64,000 nucleotides of DNA, taken from positions 341,441-405,440 of the forward strand of contig JH720331.1 in the NCBI GenBank assembly GCA_000231825.2. Reading direction: 5' to 3'. The position numbers and the translations under genes are program-made. Numbering within the stretch: position 1 is the stretch's first letter; each line of letters begins with the position of its first letter. Source of the DNA: Tetrahymena elliotti 4EA (Eukaryota; Ciliophora; Oligohymenophorea; Hymenostomatida; Tetrahymenidae). The notes beneath the pieces are model-generated. The model was not told the DNA's origin. It made no database searches and saw only the letters and a program-made list of their open reading frames with translations. Below are positions 49,725 to 62,200 of the stretch, piece after piece.

Positions 49725-51328
49725 TAGTGAATTTATGTTTTTTTGTTCTTAAAACTATATATTAATATATCTTGAATTTAATATTTTTTTGTATTACTAG
49801 CTATTTTATTTAAAGATTCTCTTACTTGGAAATTATAATTTTTTATTTATAAAAATAGTTGCTGATTAATAATAACTTAAATACCCAAATAAATTTTTGT
49901 CATTCAGCTGCTTTTCTCAAAATAGATAGAGTGTTAATAAAAAATTTAAATTTTACTATATTAATCATTTTGTTTATTTCCTTATTGATTAGATCTTTTT
50001 ATTTATATTCTTTGCAACTATTAAAACGGAATCCAAAGTTAAGCTAAATTCATTTTTTCTGATAATTTTATGAAATATTTTACAAGAGTCTGATATAGGT
50101 GACTTATTAAATTAATATTTAAAGAACTTATGAATAGAATTTATGAATTATTTATTTGAAAATTAAGTAAGATGGGTGAGTAACTAAAAGGAATATTTAG
50201 CCTTTGAAAATCAATAAAATCCAGTAAATTTTTAAATAAAAATTGTTATTAAATTTTATTCTCTGATATACTAAAGTTTAATGGATAAAAATAGATTTTG
50301 TTTTAGTTTTTAATGTATTTTAAAAAAATAGTCAAAGAACTTATTGAGCATAACAAAGTTGCAAATAGGTCATAAAAGGAGAAATACTTTTATTCTTTTT
50401 GAAAGATATAAAATCAAACTCTTTCAAACGACAAAAATTACAAAACGAAAATAAGAAGTAATACTTTTATATTAGATACAGATACAATCAAAAAAGATTT
50501 GAGTACCTTTTTATAAAGAGAAGATCAAAATACTTTAAATATTTAATTTGGATATTTATTTAGCAAATCCCAATCAAATTTTGGATAGTTTTATTTCCAA
50601 TAAACAAATATTTATCCTTATTAATATAGAACAATTTTTACTCAAGATTATTTGAAATTAATTAATTAAAATTTTGTAAAGAATACTGCAGAGACCCTTA
50701 ATATTTTTTAATAAAGAAACATAATAATTGATAAACTAATAAAATAATAACTATTAGATTAAGCTAGGTCATTTTTTGAGAAACAAATTAAAAAAAACAG
50801 AATTGCATTTACGGTCAACGGTATCACATACATAGTGTATTGTTAACAAATTTATGCAGACATTGAATATTGAGAGTCTACACATGTTCTTTCTCTTCAT
50901 GAAAGAACGTGCAAAAAAATCAATTACAATTTACTTTTTCAAGAAAATGAATGAAGATTTGATAAAAATGCAATCATTTAAATATTATTTCATTTTTTTA
51001 ATATTTGGATTTTCAAATTATGATCAAATAAATTAAATTAACAGACTTTCATTTTTGGCAAATACTATTTCTTTTTTTTAATATTTTTGATATAAAAATT
51101 AACAATAAATTATTATGAGATGAGATGAAATAATTGTTTGGCTATTCTTTATTTTTACCAGAAATATTATTAATATTACTATTAGCTCTTTGTTTTTGAC
51201 AACATAAAAGCTTATTAATTAATAAGCTCAATAAACACAATTTAGGCTTCTTCTTTGAATATTCAGTATCGATTAGCAAGAAACATCTATAAAATTTTAG
51301 TATCAAATTTATAGTTTATTATTATAGA
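49725..51328. other. Intergenic between divergent genes
   Basis: About 1.6 kb with promoters of the motif-repeat gene (minus) and the coiled-coil gene (plus). A 62-codon plus frame at 49859-50047 and a 60-codon frame at 50854-51036 are open but lack neighbours or motifs and look like chance. Contains the palindrome at 51209-51228. Confidence 0.55.
51209..51228. promoter_or_regulatory. 20-bp perfect palindrome in upstream region
   Basis: AGCTTATTAATTAATAAGCT reads identically on both strands, 100 bp before the start codon of the coiled-coil gene. It could bind a dimeric regulator, form a hairpin in the 5' leader, or be incidental in AT-rich DNA. Palindromicity is observed; regulatory role is inference. 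Confidence 0.35.
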
Positions 51329-53650
51329 ATGAGTCTTCATCAAAAGGGTTTTAGCACCCCAAACGGAAAGCTGCATACTATATCATCTGCTATGAAACAT
51401 CAAAAATCTAATAATGGTTAACCTCAAAAGACATTTGTGAACAAAAATTTTTCACTGAATCCAGAAGGAGAAACCAAAGCCCTTTTATAAAAACTCAATT
51501 AATCATAGCTTTAGAATAAATCAAACAATAGCATGAAAATTTTTGATAAATATGAAGCCAAAGACAATAATATTTCAAATAGCTTAATGACTCCAAATAA
51601 TAAAAAATAAATTAATTTAAGCTCATCTAAGCTATACAGCTAATAATAAATTTTATCTCCAAAGAGTGATGTAAATATATCAAGAAGCAATTTGAAAAGC
51701 AGTTAAATTTTGAGCCCAAGTAACCATAATCTTAATAGCAGTATTAGCCCTTAGAGATAGTATTCTAAATAGTAGTTAACTAATAGAGCTTTGTAAAAAT
51801 CTTAATCACCAAAAAAGCAATCTTTATAAAATTAGATAGTAAAAAAAGAGATTTAAGAAGCTTTAGAAAAATAAAGGGAAATTTAAAGGTAGAGGTAGCG
51901 TACAATGGCTGATCCTGAAAGACTGAATGAGGAAAAAAAGCTTTTAAAATAAATGATTATAGAATTAGAAGAGAAAAAGATTAAAAAATAAAATGAAATT
52001 AATATTATCAAAACAAAATGCATAAAAGAAGAAAAGGATATTAAAATTCTAAGGGAAAATTATTTAGGAGAAAAAGAAAAGTTCAAGGCAATAATAGAAA
52101 CAATTACTAAAGACAATAAAATTCTAGAGGAGTAGTTGAAACGCACACGTCAAGTAATTATTTAAAAGAAATAAATTATATACCTTGCTTATTATTATAA
52201 AACAATTTCTATAAAATAAAATCTTATTAATTTAATATAGACCCATGATGTTTTACAGAAGGAGAAAAGTGAAAGCTAAAAGTTAGAAAATCAATTTAAA
52301 TTAGAAATAGTTTATCTTAAAGAAAACATTAAAATCCTTGAAGAAAGAAACAACAAAGAAATTCAATTAATGTAATAAAAAATAAAATCAGAAGAAGAAA
52401 GAAATGACAAGCTACGTAAAAAGCTTGAAGAAGCCAACTTTAACTTAGATCTTGAAGAGAGATTAAGAAATTAATACAAAGAAAAAAGAACTAAAATAGA
52501 ATAAAGCTAAGAACTAATTTCGCAGCTTAGTTAAAAGAGGGATTTGCTTTAAAAAAATTTAGCATAATTAAATGAAGAATATGAAAAATTGTAAAATAAA
52601 ATTTGGCTTGTTAGTTAAATATTTAAAAGCATTAAATTAATAGGTAGAGATAGGTCAAAACAGAAATTAATAATTAGGAAAAAGAATATGAAGGATTTAT
52701 AGATTCAATTTAAGATGAATAGAGAAATCAAGAACTTAATATATCAGACTTAGAAGCAGAGATAGAAATACTTATTAAAAAAAGTAAAGAAGAAGAAATA
52801 AGAATTTAAAATGATTGCCATGAATCAGACGAATAACTAAATTTGGTCATTCTCTAATAGAAGAAAGTAGTTGAGCAATACAAAGAATATGAAGTATAAA
52901 CTATTTATTTTAATTAGAGTAGATTATAAGAATTATTATTTTTACTAATTAAAGAAATCCTAGTTGAGTGAATAAGAACTTCAAAAATAATTTGAAGTCT
53001 TGAAGACCAAGTAAGTTAGTGAAATATAAATTAGAAAAGAATTAGAAGAAGAGCAGAGAGTTTTAATTAAATAAGAACTTGAAATATAAGCTAAAAAAGA
53101 TAAAGAAATACAGTAGTTGGAATAAGAAAATTTTGAACTTTTAAACGAGATAAATGATGTAAAGTAATAAATAAAGTAAATAATAGACAAAACTGACAAT
53201 ACATCAGCAGAGATTGAAGAGAAGAAAAATTTAATGAGAGAAGATTTAGAATTAAAAAATAGAGAAATTTATGAGTATGAGTAGCTGATAAACAAACTAA
53301 ATTTAGCAAAAAGAGAGTAGCAAAAGGAAATAAATTAAATATAATCAGATCTTTAGATTTAAAGAAAAGTTTTAGAATAAATAAAAGAAGTTGAAAGCCT
53401 TAAAAATGAATTAATTGAATAAAATTAGATTCTCTTAAAAAATACATAGTTAAAAGATAGCATAGAACTAGAGCTAGGAGCTATTGAAAATAAAATCAAA
53501 TCAAATAATGAAGATATTAAATATATCAAAGAAAAACTAGAAATGAATAAAACTTAATCCAATAAAAATAAAATTAATAATGAAAAGTTATAATAAGAAA
53601 TAGCTGCTCTATAACTTGAAATCAGTAAGCAAAAGAAAAAAAAGAAATGA
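51329..53650 (+). CDS. Long coiled-coil protein
   Basis: Predicted 711 residues in four exons (51329-52153, 52241-52609, 52648-52893, 52955-53650), in phase; TGA 53648-53650. The first 190 residues are basic, Ser/Asn/Gln-rich and disordered (SPKKQSLQNQIVKKE). From about residue 200 to the end the protein is one extended coiled coil, rich in Glu/Lys/Leu/Ile with heptads (e.g. KLENQFKLEIVYLKENIKI; DLEAEIEILIKKSKEEE; IQQLEQENFELLNEIND). It ends with a poly-Lys tail. The second intron is only 38 bp, and I chose the frame by the continuing heptads. Probably a cytoskeletal, basal-body or ciliary structural protein; no specific family recognised. Confidence 0.78.
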
Positions 53651-54514
53651 TCTTGTAAACCTTTAACCATCAACAAAGTTTTTTTATTAAATTATAAAAA
53701 AAGTGGATGGAAAGAAATATGTTTATTTAATAAATAACTTATTTTTATTTTTCAAAAAAAAAAAAATTATTTTAATTATTTTCATATTGATTACTAAATA
53801 AATTAATCAATTAATTAATTCATGTAATTGTAAGTTTTATATATAAATTAAAATTTATATGTTTCATTTCAAAACCAAACACTGATGATGATGGCTTAAG
53901 ATAATAAAAAAGAAATATTTTAAAAAAATAAAAGGAAAACAATTAAAAATGATTTTAGCCTTCATTATTTTAAATAATTTTATATTAGTCATTATTTTAT
54001 TTTAACTTAAATATCTTAAAAGCCTTTAAATCTAATTAAATTTTTTATTACACAAATTCTCAATTTTTTTTAATAAAGTGTAATCTCTCATATTTTCACA
54101 GTTTTTATTAAAAAATTTAAAATTAGACTTTTAAATGAAAATTTGATTTGAAAATTTGGATAATAATTTGGTTGGTATTCTTTATTTAATATGAAACCAT
54201 TTTTCACATTGATTTTTTATTTTTTCAAAAAAAAAAGATAGTTTAAAACTATTTAAAAAACAATATTTCTATGATAAAGAGAAATCAAAGAATCTTCTTG
54301 AAAGCTTTTAACTAAAAAAAAACAAATTAAAAAAATCAATATCTTTAAAATGGAATTTATTAATAAAAAAGTAAATTAATACCTATTAAAGAAAATATTT
54401 CATTTTCAATTGTTTTTCTAAATTTAAAAAATTTGAAAATTTTCTTTGATTTGGACTCGAATAAAAATTCAGTAGAAGAGAGTAGTTGTTTTTATTTTAT
54501 CCATTATTAGAGAA
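53651..54514. other. Intergenic, AT-rich
   Basis: About 0.86 kb between the coiled-coil gene and the membrane-protein pseudogene. Homopolymer-rich with no gene seen. Confidence 0.6.
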
Positions 54515-55831
54515 ATGGATAGTAGAAGAAATAAATTAAATCAAGAGAAAAAAAAGATTGCATATCCTTATTTCATGCTCTCTGGCTATGTTCAGCCTTT
54601 GCCTAGCATAATAAATGGTTTTTTTTGCATTAAAAATTATATGTATTAATCTTACAATATACTTAATCTCACAGCTGAATTAACTACCTCTTTTTTTACT
54701 CAAATATTTGCATCTTTATGAGCTGATTTCTTTTCAATATTGCCTGTAGCCAATTTTACCATAGGTTTATCCATAATCTCGCTTGCTCTCTTTGGATACA
54801 CTGCTTTATTTGATAATAGATTATTCTTTTTAGCTTTGTTCTTTTCTTTTATATGCCTTAAACTTTACTATGTTTCTTTTTCATATATAATTTATGACTC
54901 AGCCTATTTGCTTAAAAAGATATTCAATAATGCTGGTATTTTTTCCTTGCTTGTTCTAAATATAAGTATGATAGTGACCAACATAGTAAAATTGGTTGGC
55001 CTATCTTTATATTAGTAGGATTCTTAGATTTAAAATGAAGATATATATAACTTTTATCTGATGTGGCTTCTGATATTTTCTTCGTTAGGATTATTTCTGA
55101 TTGCTATTTCTGCTATTATTTTTATAAAAAGTTATGGAAGTATTTAAACTTTAAGGGAGTCTTCATAACAAAGGGATAGGAATTAATTTAAAAATGATTT
55201 TCAAGTATTTTAAAAATAAAGATTTTATATATCTTTGCATTCTAAGTTACATTGGGTGCGCTTCCATAAGTCCTAATAATATATTTTTTAATCTGCAATT
55301 TTGTGGATTATTTGATGAATTTGAGATAACAGTTTTTTTTTAATCAGCTGTGTTGGTAGGATTGGGGGTTTTGTCATTTTCTTACATATAAATAGATAAA
55401 AAAACTTGGTGGAGTCTGGATATTTATCAATTAATAAGGTTATGGTAATAATAGTTGTTATTAAGATAGTAGAAATAATTGTTCTCTAGTTTTCAAATAA
55501 AATCTTGAAAGATGTTCTAATAGTTATATATGGTATGATATACTTTATTAATGGGAGTATTTTCTATCTTATTTTTGTTGTTAACCATCAACTAAGTATA
55601 TGCCTCCAACCTTTTCGTAGTTCTCTCAAGTGTTTAGGGATTGGTATAATCACTACATTTTGTGATTTCAATTCCATTATTTACAAGATAATAAATATTT
55701 TAGATCCAAAATTTTAATAGATTTTGAACCTAAATATATCTTTTTTGTCTTTAGCATTTCTGATGTGTTTGTATTCTTTCAGATATTTAAAAAATAAATA
55801 ATTTAGAAAGCTATTCTTGATAATAAAGTGA
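54515..55831 (+). pseudogene. Disrupted polytopic membrane transporter-like gene
   Basis: ATG 54515 opens a frame with a basic N-terminus and a hydrophobic region, but an in-frame TGA stands at 54719-54721. The same frame continues beyond it through several clear membrane helices (e.g. NFTIGLSIISLALFGYTALF; YLMWLLIFSSLGLFLIAISA). Near 55195 coding continues one frame over (FKNKDFIYLCILSYIGCA; VFFQSAVLVGLGVLSFSYIQ) and near 55415 in the third frame (GMIYFINGSIFYLIFVVN; LKCLGIGIITTF), ending at TGA 55829-55831. One stop and two frame changes within continuous coding-like sequence, without good splice sites to remove them, indicate a pseudogene of a transporter with about 10-12 helices. The loop-then-helix pattern (KNKDF...) resembles major-facilitator carriers, but the family is not certain. 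Sequencing error or unseen introns are alternatives. Confidence 0.6.
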
Positions 55832-56261
55832 TAACATTACAAAAAAATGTAGATGTAGGATTTACCTTGGAAAAAAGATCAGAGACATTTTGAAAATATA
55901 TTTAAAGATTATTATTTAGTTATAAGATGTATAAAATTGTATATTTAGAATCTTTCATACTTATTACTAAGTTAAATTTTATAGAGCAAATTACAACAAA
56001 TACATTTTATTTCAATAAAGTATATTTGATATTAGTAAATTGATTTTTTAAAAACAAATCAATCAATACAATCCTAGAAAAAAAATAATAACTAATAATA
56101 TAAATTCAAATTTTTGAGGAAAGAAAAGAAATAGACAATATGATATTTTGATTAATAGCTTATGAACAAATTCTCTTTTTTTATTTTTGTATTTTATAAG
56201 TAGTTTTTTTATCTAAGATTTGATAATAATATTTAAAAAAAAGAAAATTAGTTTTTAAATT
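55832..56261. other. Intergenic, promoter region of RNF213-like gene
   Basis: About 0.43 kb AT-rich gap; nothing recognised. Confidence 0.6.
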
Positions 56262-59200
56262 ATGTAGAAAAAAATGGATTATCAAGTAATTTAAATAAAA
56301 AGTTTTAATTAAGATGATTAAATGAATCCCTTACTCTATCAAAAAGATAATGTTTAATAAGAAGAAAAAAATAAATAACATTTTTTGTTAGCAGACAAAA
56401 AACCTTATGCATTGATTCTAGATACATAAGAGTCAACTTAAAATCATATCAAGCATGGCTATGACTAAATAAAAGAAGGTGAAAACAAATTTTATTCTGA
56501 GGGTATAGCAAATTAGATTTAAGAGACAAATTAATTATAAATTTATGGAAAAAATGATAGTTAAAATTAGTAAGAAAAATTAAATAATGAATTAAAAAAT
56601 TTATCTGGGGGAGTAAAAGAGTAAAACTTATTTCCTGTTTATCAGCTATATGATAATAGTGAATATAATAAAGATATTTCAAATGAAAATTCACAAATAA
56701 AAAGCTAGAATTAAAGTAGCTTAAAATCTTAGCTACAATCTAAAATAATTAATGATAGTGATATAAATATTTTTTTTGAAACAAAATGTGAGAAAAATTA
56801 TTTAGTTTTTTTTTAATTAAATACTAATCAGTCTATGGATAATATTAAGCTTGAAGTCAAATGTGATGATTATGTTTTAAAAGAAGATAATATTTGCATT
56901 AGATAGAAATTAAATTAGTTATTCTCATACTACAAATTTTGTATCGAAGATTTTTAATCGAAAAACCATCACAAAATAGAAATTTTAATGGAAAAACGAA
57001 ATTAAATTTATCAATTGGTTTTTATAATGAGCTTATGTTCTTAAAGCTTAAAAACAACGAGTAAAAAATTATTAAACAACAAGGAAATTTTATGCAGTTA
57101 AATAAATTATGAGCAGAAGTTGGACTTCTTGGAGTAAATGTATTGTTCATTTAGTTTATATGATTTTATAAACTACTTTTAAAATAACTAATTCTTACTT
57201 TAATTACTTTAACAACCAAATTTAGGCACTGCTTTAAAATAATACCTAACTAGCAACAGTAATTTAATAATGAATTACTTATTACTGGTCAGTAGCATCT
57301 AAACAAAAATAAATGATTTAGAAATAAATTCTCTATTATAAAAATTAGCAGAATTTTTAGAAAGATAGTAAAAAAATAATTTTTGGATGCTTGTTCAATA
57401 ATAAGTCTATTCAAAACAAATTACCTAAATGAAAAAAGTAATTAATTTATGGTTAAAAAAAATATCAAATTATAATTTGATTTTTCGTTTTCTTCAATTT
57501 TGGCCTATTCTTAATTTCTAGATAGACTGTGATATGGTGAATTTACTGATGGAAAATTAAAACTTTAGTTTGGTTAAGTAGTATGAAGATTTAGAAAAAA
57601 GAAAAATAAATTTAGATAACAAAACTTGGTTTGAATTAATTAAGAGATAAGTTTCTGGCATTAATAACTTATCTGAATTATCTAAATATGTTTTAGATAA
57701 TTAGTTAATAATTTTAAAATTAATTAAAGATTACAAAATGTTTATGGTTAACACATAATAAAGTCTAAATGTATTAATTCGATAAAAAGTTTAACAATTA
57801 GTTGACGAAAGCAGATCCGTAAGCTCTTTCAAATCAATAAATGAAATCGATTAAATTATACAAACCAGATTTTTAGAGGACTAAATAGATTTGCTGAATT
57901 CTATCCTTATAAACTTTAATTATGATTCCTTAAGTGAAAAGGATTAAAATGACATTTCAGAAATTATTAAATATTTCTAAAAGTATATCAAAATATAAAC
58001 TTTAGATATTATTCAAAGTTAATTGAAAGGTTTTGAGGATAACTAATAAGTTATTGAATAAATATTATAATTAATGTATCAAAAGATATTAAATGAGACA
58101 AGTAGCAAAGAATATCAAAAAAAATTTTTGGAAACAATAAAAAATGTTTATGAAAGATAAATCGAAATGGAAAAGGGAAATGATACTAAATTTGATATGG
58201 CTTCAAAATTTATAAAAGTTATAATAAAGTATAAAAAGTTTGATAATTAATTACTTTCTGACAATTCAAAGGAAATATTTAAATGTGCATATTAGAAGTT
58301 AGATCAAACATCTTTTATATAATCATTTTACAAACTGAATAATATTTTAAATGAAAATGAAATGTAATATCCACAATACACCAATATTTTTACATCTTAT
58401 AAAAGTAAACTAATCAAATTTCTTAATCAAAAAGTTATTAAGGGTTGTAAAAGCTAAAAATCCTTTTAAGAAATGCTGACATAAATAACTGAAAGAAGCA
58501 GATTAAAAAATGAATTTAGTTCAAATGATATTTTTAATATGATTGTTTTATAGCTACAATAAATTAAAAATTTTGACCATGAAACTATTTTTGAAGATGA
58601 CTTTTACTCACTTTTTGTCTTTTTATTAAAAAATGAACCACTTTTTTAAAAGCATGAGTTATATACTCGTTGTGAAGGTCTTGCAAAAAAATTTGAAAAA
58701 ATTGAAGATATAGAATGGGGTATTATTTAAAATTACTTATAAAAAGGTCCTAGCTATGAGAGATTTTTAAATATATTTAATGTAGAGATAAAATTTACAG
58801 AAGATTAAATGAAAATATTATAAAATGCTTCAAAAAAAGTCTTTAAAGTAGAAAAATTCTTAAATATACTGACACAAAATTTTTCAGTTTAAAAAAGTGA
58901 TAATGTGGTATAAAAATGCCTTAATCTAAATAAAACCTATAATAAAGCTAAGTGGTCATAAATTTCTAAAAATAGAGATCTATAAGAACTAGATAACTAT
59001 CAAGACATTATTCAAATATCTGATTAATTGGTAAATTCTATCATCTTTAAAAGTACTGTGAATTAATTTTCTTCAAAAAATACTATAAATGAAGTCTATT
59101 AGACAATAAAATAATAAATCTTACCTATTCTATTTTATGTCGCCAGATAAGTTAGTATTGGAACAGGTTTATCTGACTTCTCCCAAAAGATACCTGATTA

Positions 59201-62200
59201 AAAAATACTTACAAATTAGTATATATCATAATAAATTATTTCAGACTAACCATTTTTATTAAGTTATATTTATATTTTAGAAAAATATCTAGTCAATGTA
59301 AATTAGCAAGACGAAATTTAGGAAATGGAGATTTTGAATGAAATATTAGTTTTCATGTTCCAAGATTAAACAAAATTTAAAGAATTTATTGACTAAAAAT
59401 AAGTAGGAAAATTTATGGGAAATTCAAGATAAATTTAAAAGTAGATTTAAAAAGCTCACTAAATTATATCGATTTCTAAAAAAATTTAAGTGGAATTTCC
59501 CAATAATTTAGAGGAAACATTTAACAAATTAAATTTACTAAAATAAAATCAATCAACCACTTATTTGGAAACACTTGATTTTTATAACAGTAATAGACAA
59601 AACTTTAGTAAACTTTATGAAAATACTGAAGATATTCATTTCAAATTAATCCCTATTTTAAAAAATTACTCAAACATCTTAAATAAATGGAGTGATCAAA
59701 ATTTAAATGAATTGAAATTGAGTGATGAATAAGATATTGCAGAATAAATAAATTGGTTAATAAATATTAAGAAGAATCTCATAAATTATGGTGTGTATGA
59801 TTAAATTAAATTATTAGACAAAGAAAAAAATTTACTTAAATTGTTGGAAATAGTAACTAAAATACTAAGCTCTATTCAGGAAGATTAAAGCCTTGTTAAG
59901 CAAATAGAAAGTATAGGTATTTCTTTTTAAAGAATTTAAGATTACTTTGATGAGTTGTAAGGAGGTTAAAGCTCTATTAATATCATGAACTAATTCCTAA
60001 AATTAGGTACAATATTCATTAATTTTTAAGATATTTCTAACAAGCAATAAGAAGAGATTATTTTTTAGGTAATTAAATTTTAAATTAAATTTAAATTAAA
60101 TTTATTGTTTTTGTATAATCTTATAAAGATTGAGGAATCAAAGGCGCAAAATGAATAACCTTAAAAAGTATTAACAGTAAATAATTAATAAAATAAGCAG
60201 GGACATACTTAAATTTAAAATAATTTAAACTAAAATGCTATTAGTTTAAAAAAATTTGATATGGATGAAATCTACTCTATTTAATCTAGGTTGAATTTAT
60301 AGGCATAAAATATCTAAGATAATCAAGATTAAAAATATTCGGATATCAAATAAAATAAAGAATATTTTGATGACCTTGTGAAACAAAGTTAGAAAATTGC
60401 TTAAACATTTATCTACTTAGATGAGTAAGGAAGTTTAGAAAGTCAAATTTAGAAAATAACTATTTAAATCAAAAATAAATCTCCTAATTTGATAATTCAA
60501 GAGCTAAAGGAAGTTATTAATGTTACTCAAAATAAAACAAATGAATGGAAGTCTACTCTTTTAAATTTAAGTGAAAAGTATCCTGTTCTTTAACTGATTC
60601 CTTTGCATCTTTTAAGAAAATTTAGCTATTACATATTTAAAAAATTCATGCAATAAATATTTGTTAATGAAAAAATTTAAATTGAAAAAGATTATTCTTA
60701 TAAAATTAAGCCATCAATAGATGTTTTGTAAAAATAATTTGATTTTGAAAGCATTATAATTGAAAGTAATTGTGAAAACTTTCTCAAGATGATCTTTATT
60801 GATCCAAGTTATTTTGATTTTAAAAAATTTGAAAATGAGTTAACTATTTTTAGAGATCCAAACACCAATGCAAGCAGCAAAATAGCAGTAATAGCTGAAA
60901 TTCTATAAAATACTTTCCTAAAGAATAATAAAATAAAATTGGCAAAAGAGTAAAAGGAACTCTTGCAAATTTGTAAAAAAAAAGTAATAGATAATTAAGA
61001 TTGCATTAAATTTTTACTTAGATTCCCATCAATTACACCTTACTAAGTTCTCATTTGTAACTAAGATACAACTTTCTAAGATATATCTTGTTTCTTTTTA
61101 AGAGCAACTAAATTTGAATTTACTTCTAAGCAAAATCACTTAGACAAATATTTCTTAGTTAATTTTGATAAACTCAATTACATCTCATAACAAAAAACAA
61201 TAAAATTAATAAATTAAATTAACTCCGATTTTATTAAATCTCAGAATAAAATATTTGTTATTTACTGCGACGAAAGAGATAAGTAATAAATTTAAAATTT
61301 TTTAAATTACTAATAAATTAGCGATGCTTGGCAAGATTTTCTGTAAATCAATGATGATAAAGAAACCCTGTATGATGATAAAGTATCAGTCAGTAAAGCA
61401 AATGTTTTTGTATACACTTCAAAAAGAGCAGGTAAAATAACTTTTAAAATTAATGTTCATTTTAAAAAATGAATTTTTCTAAAACTATTTTTAAATAAAA
61501 GGTGAAGGAAAGAGTTATTAGATAAAGAAAAAGATTTTAAATGAAGCTCAAATATAGTAATATGTGAGGGTTCCTCTACATTAATTTGAAAATCTTGACT
61601 CTTTTGTGTCTAACATATTAAAAAATATAAATGCAAATAGCAAGCTCAACACATATTATCATTTAGATGTTTGCTATGATGAAACTGATGAAGTGAGTTT
61701 ATTGTTATACCAAATTCTTATGCTAAATTGCATTAATAAAAACTTTAAAACAGTATACTTACTTCCTTATAATTCAATATACTATGTTGAGAAATCTAAC
61801 TTTTTTGAAAGGTAGTACATTTAATTTCTTGATTTGATAAACAATAAGGCAAATAACAAAATCAATCCTTTTAAGGAAAATGTTGAATTTTCTTTAAAAA
61901 AATTCATAATTGATGATAATTTATTTAGTTAGCATCAATTTGTATTTTAATATTTAAAATTGTCTCGATAGTCAGAAAACTCTTTTTATTCAATAGACTT
62001 CATAAATTAAGATAAATATTTAAATCTACCAATAATTAACAGTAAAGAAGCATAAGACTTACTTATTAAATTATTTCAAAGCTAAGGAATTAAAGAAAAT
62101 GATATTACTTTTTCTCATATAGATATGTTTATTCAGTAACTTGGCTGTAAATTAGAGTAATTTTAACAAATAGAAATATTTAAATTAGACTACATTTAAA

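Noticed and set aside
50854..51036. 60-residue frame upstream of the coiled-coil gene
   Set aside because: No motif, no splice context, low-complexity composition; likely chance.
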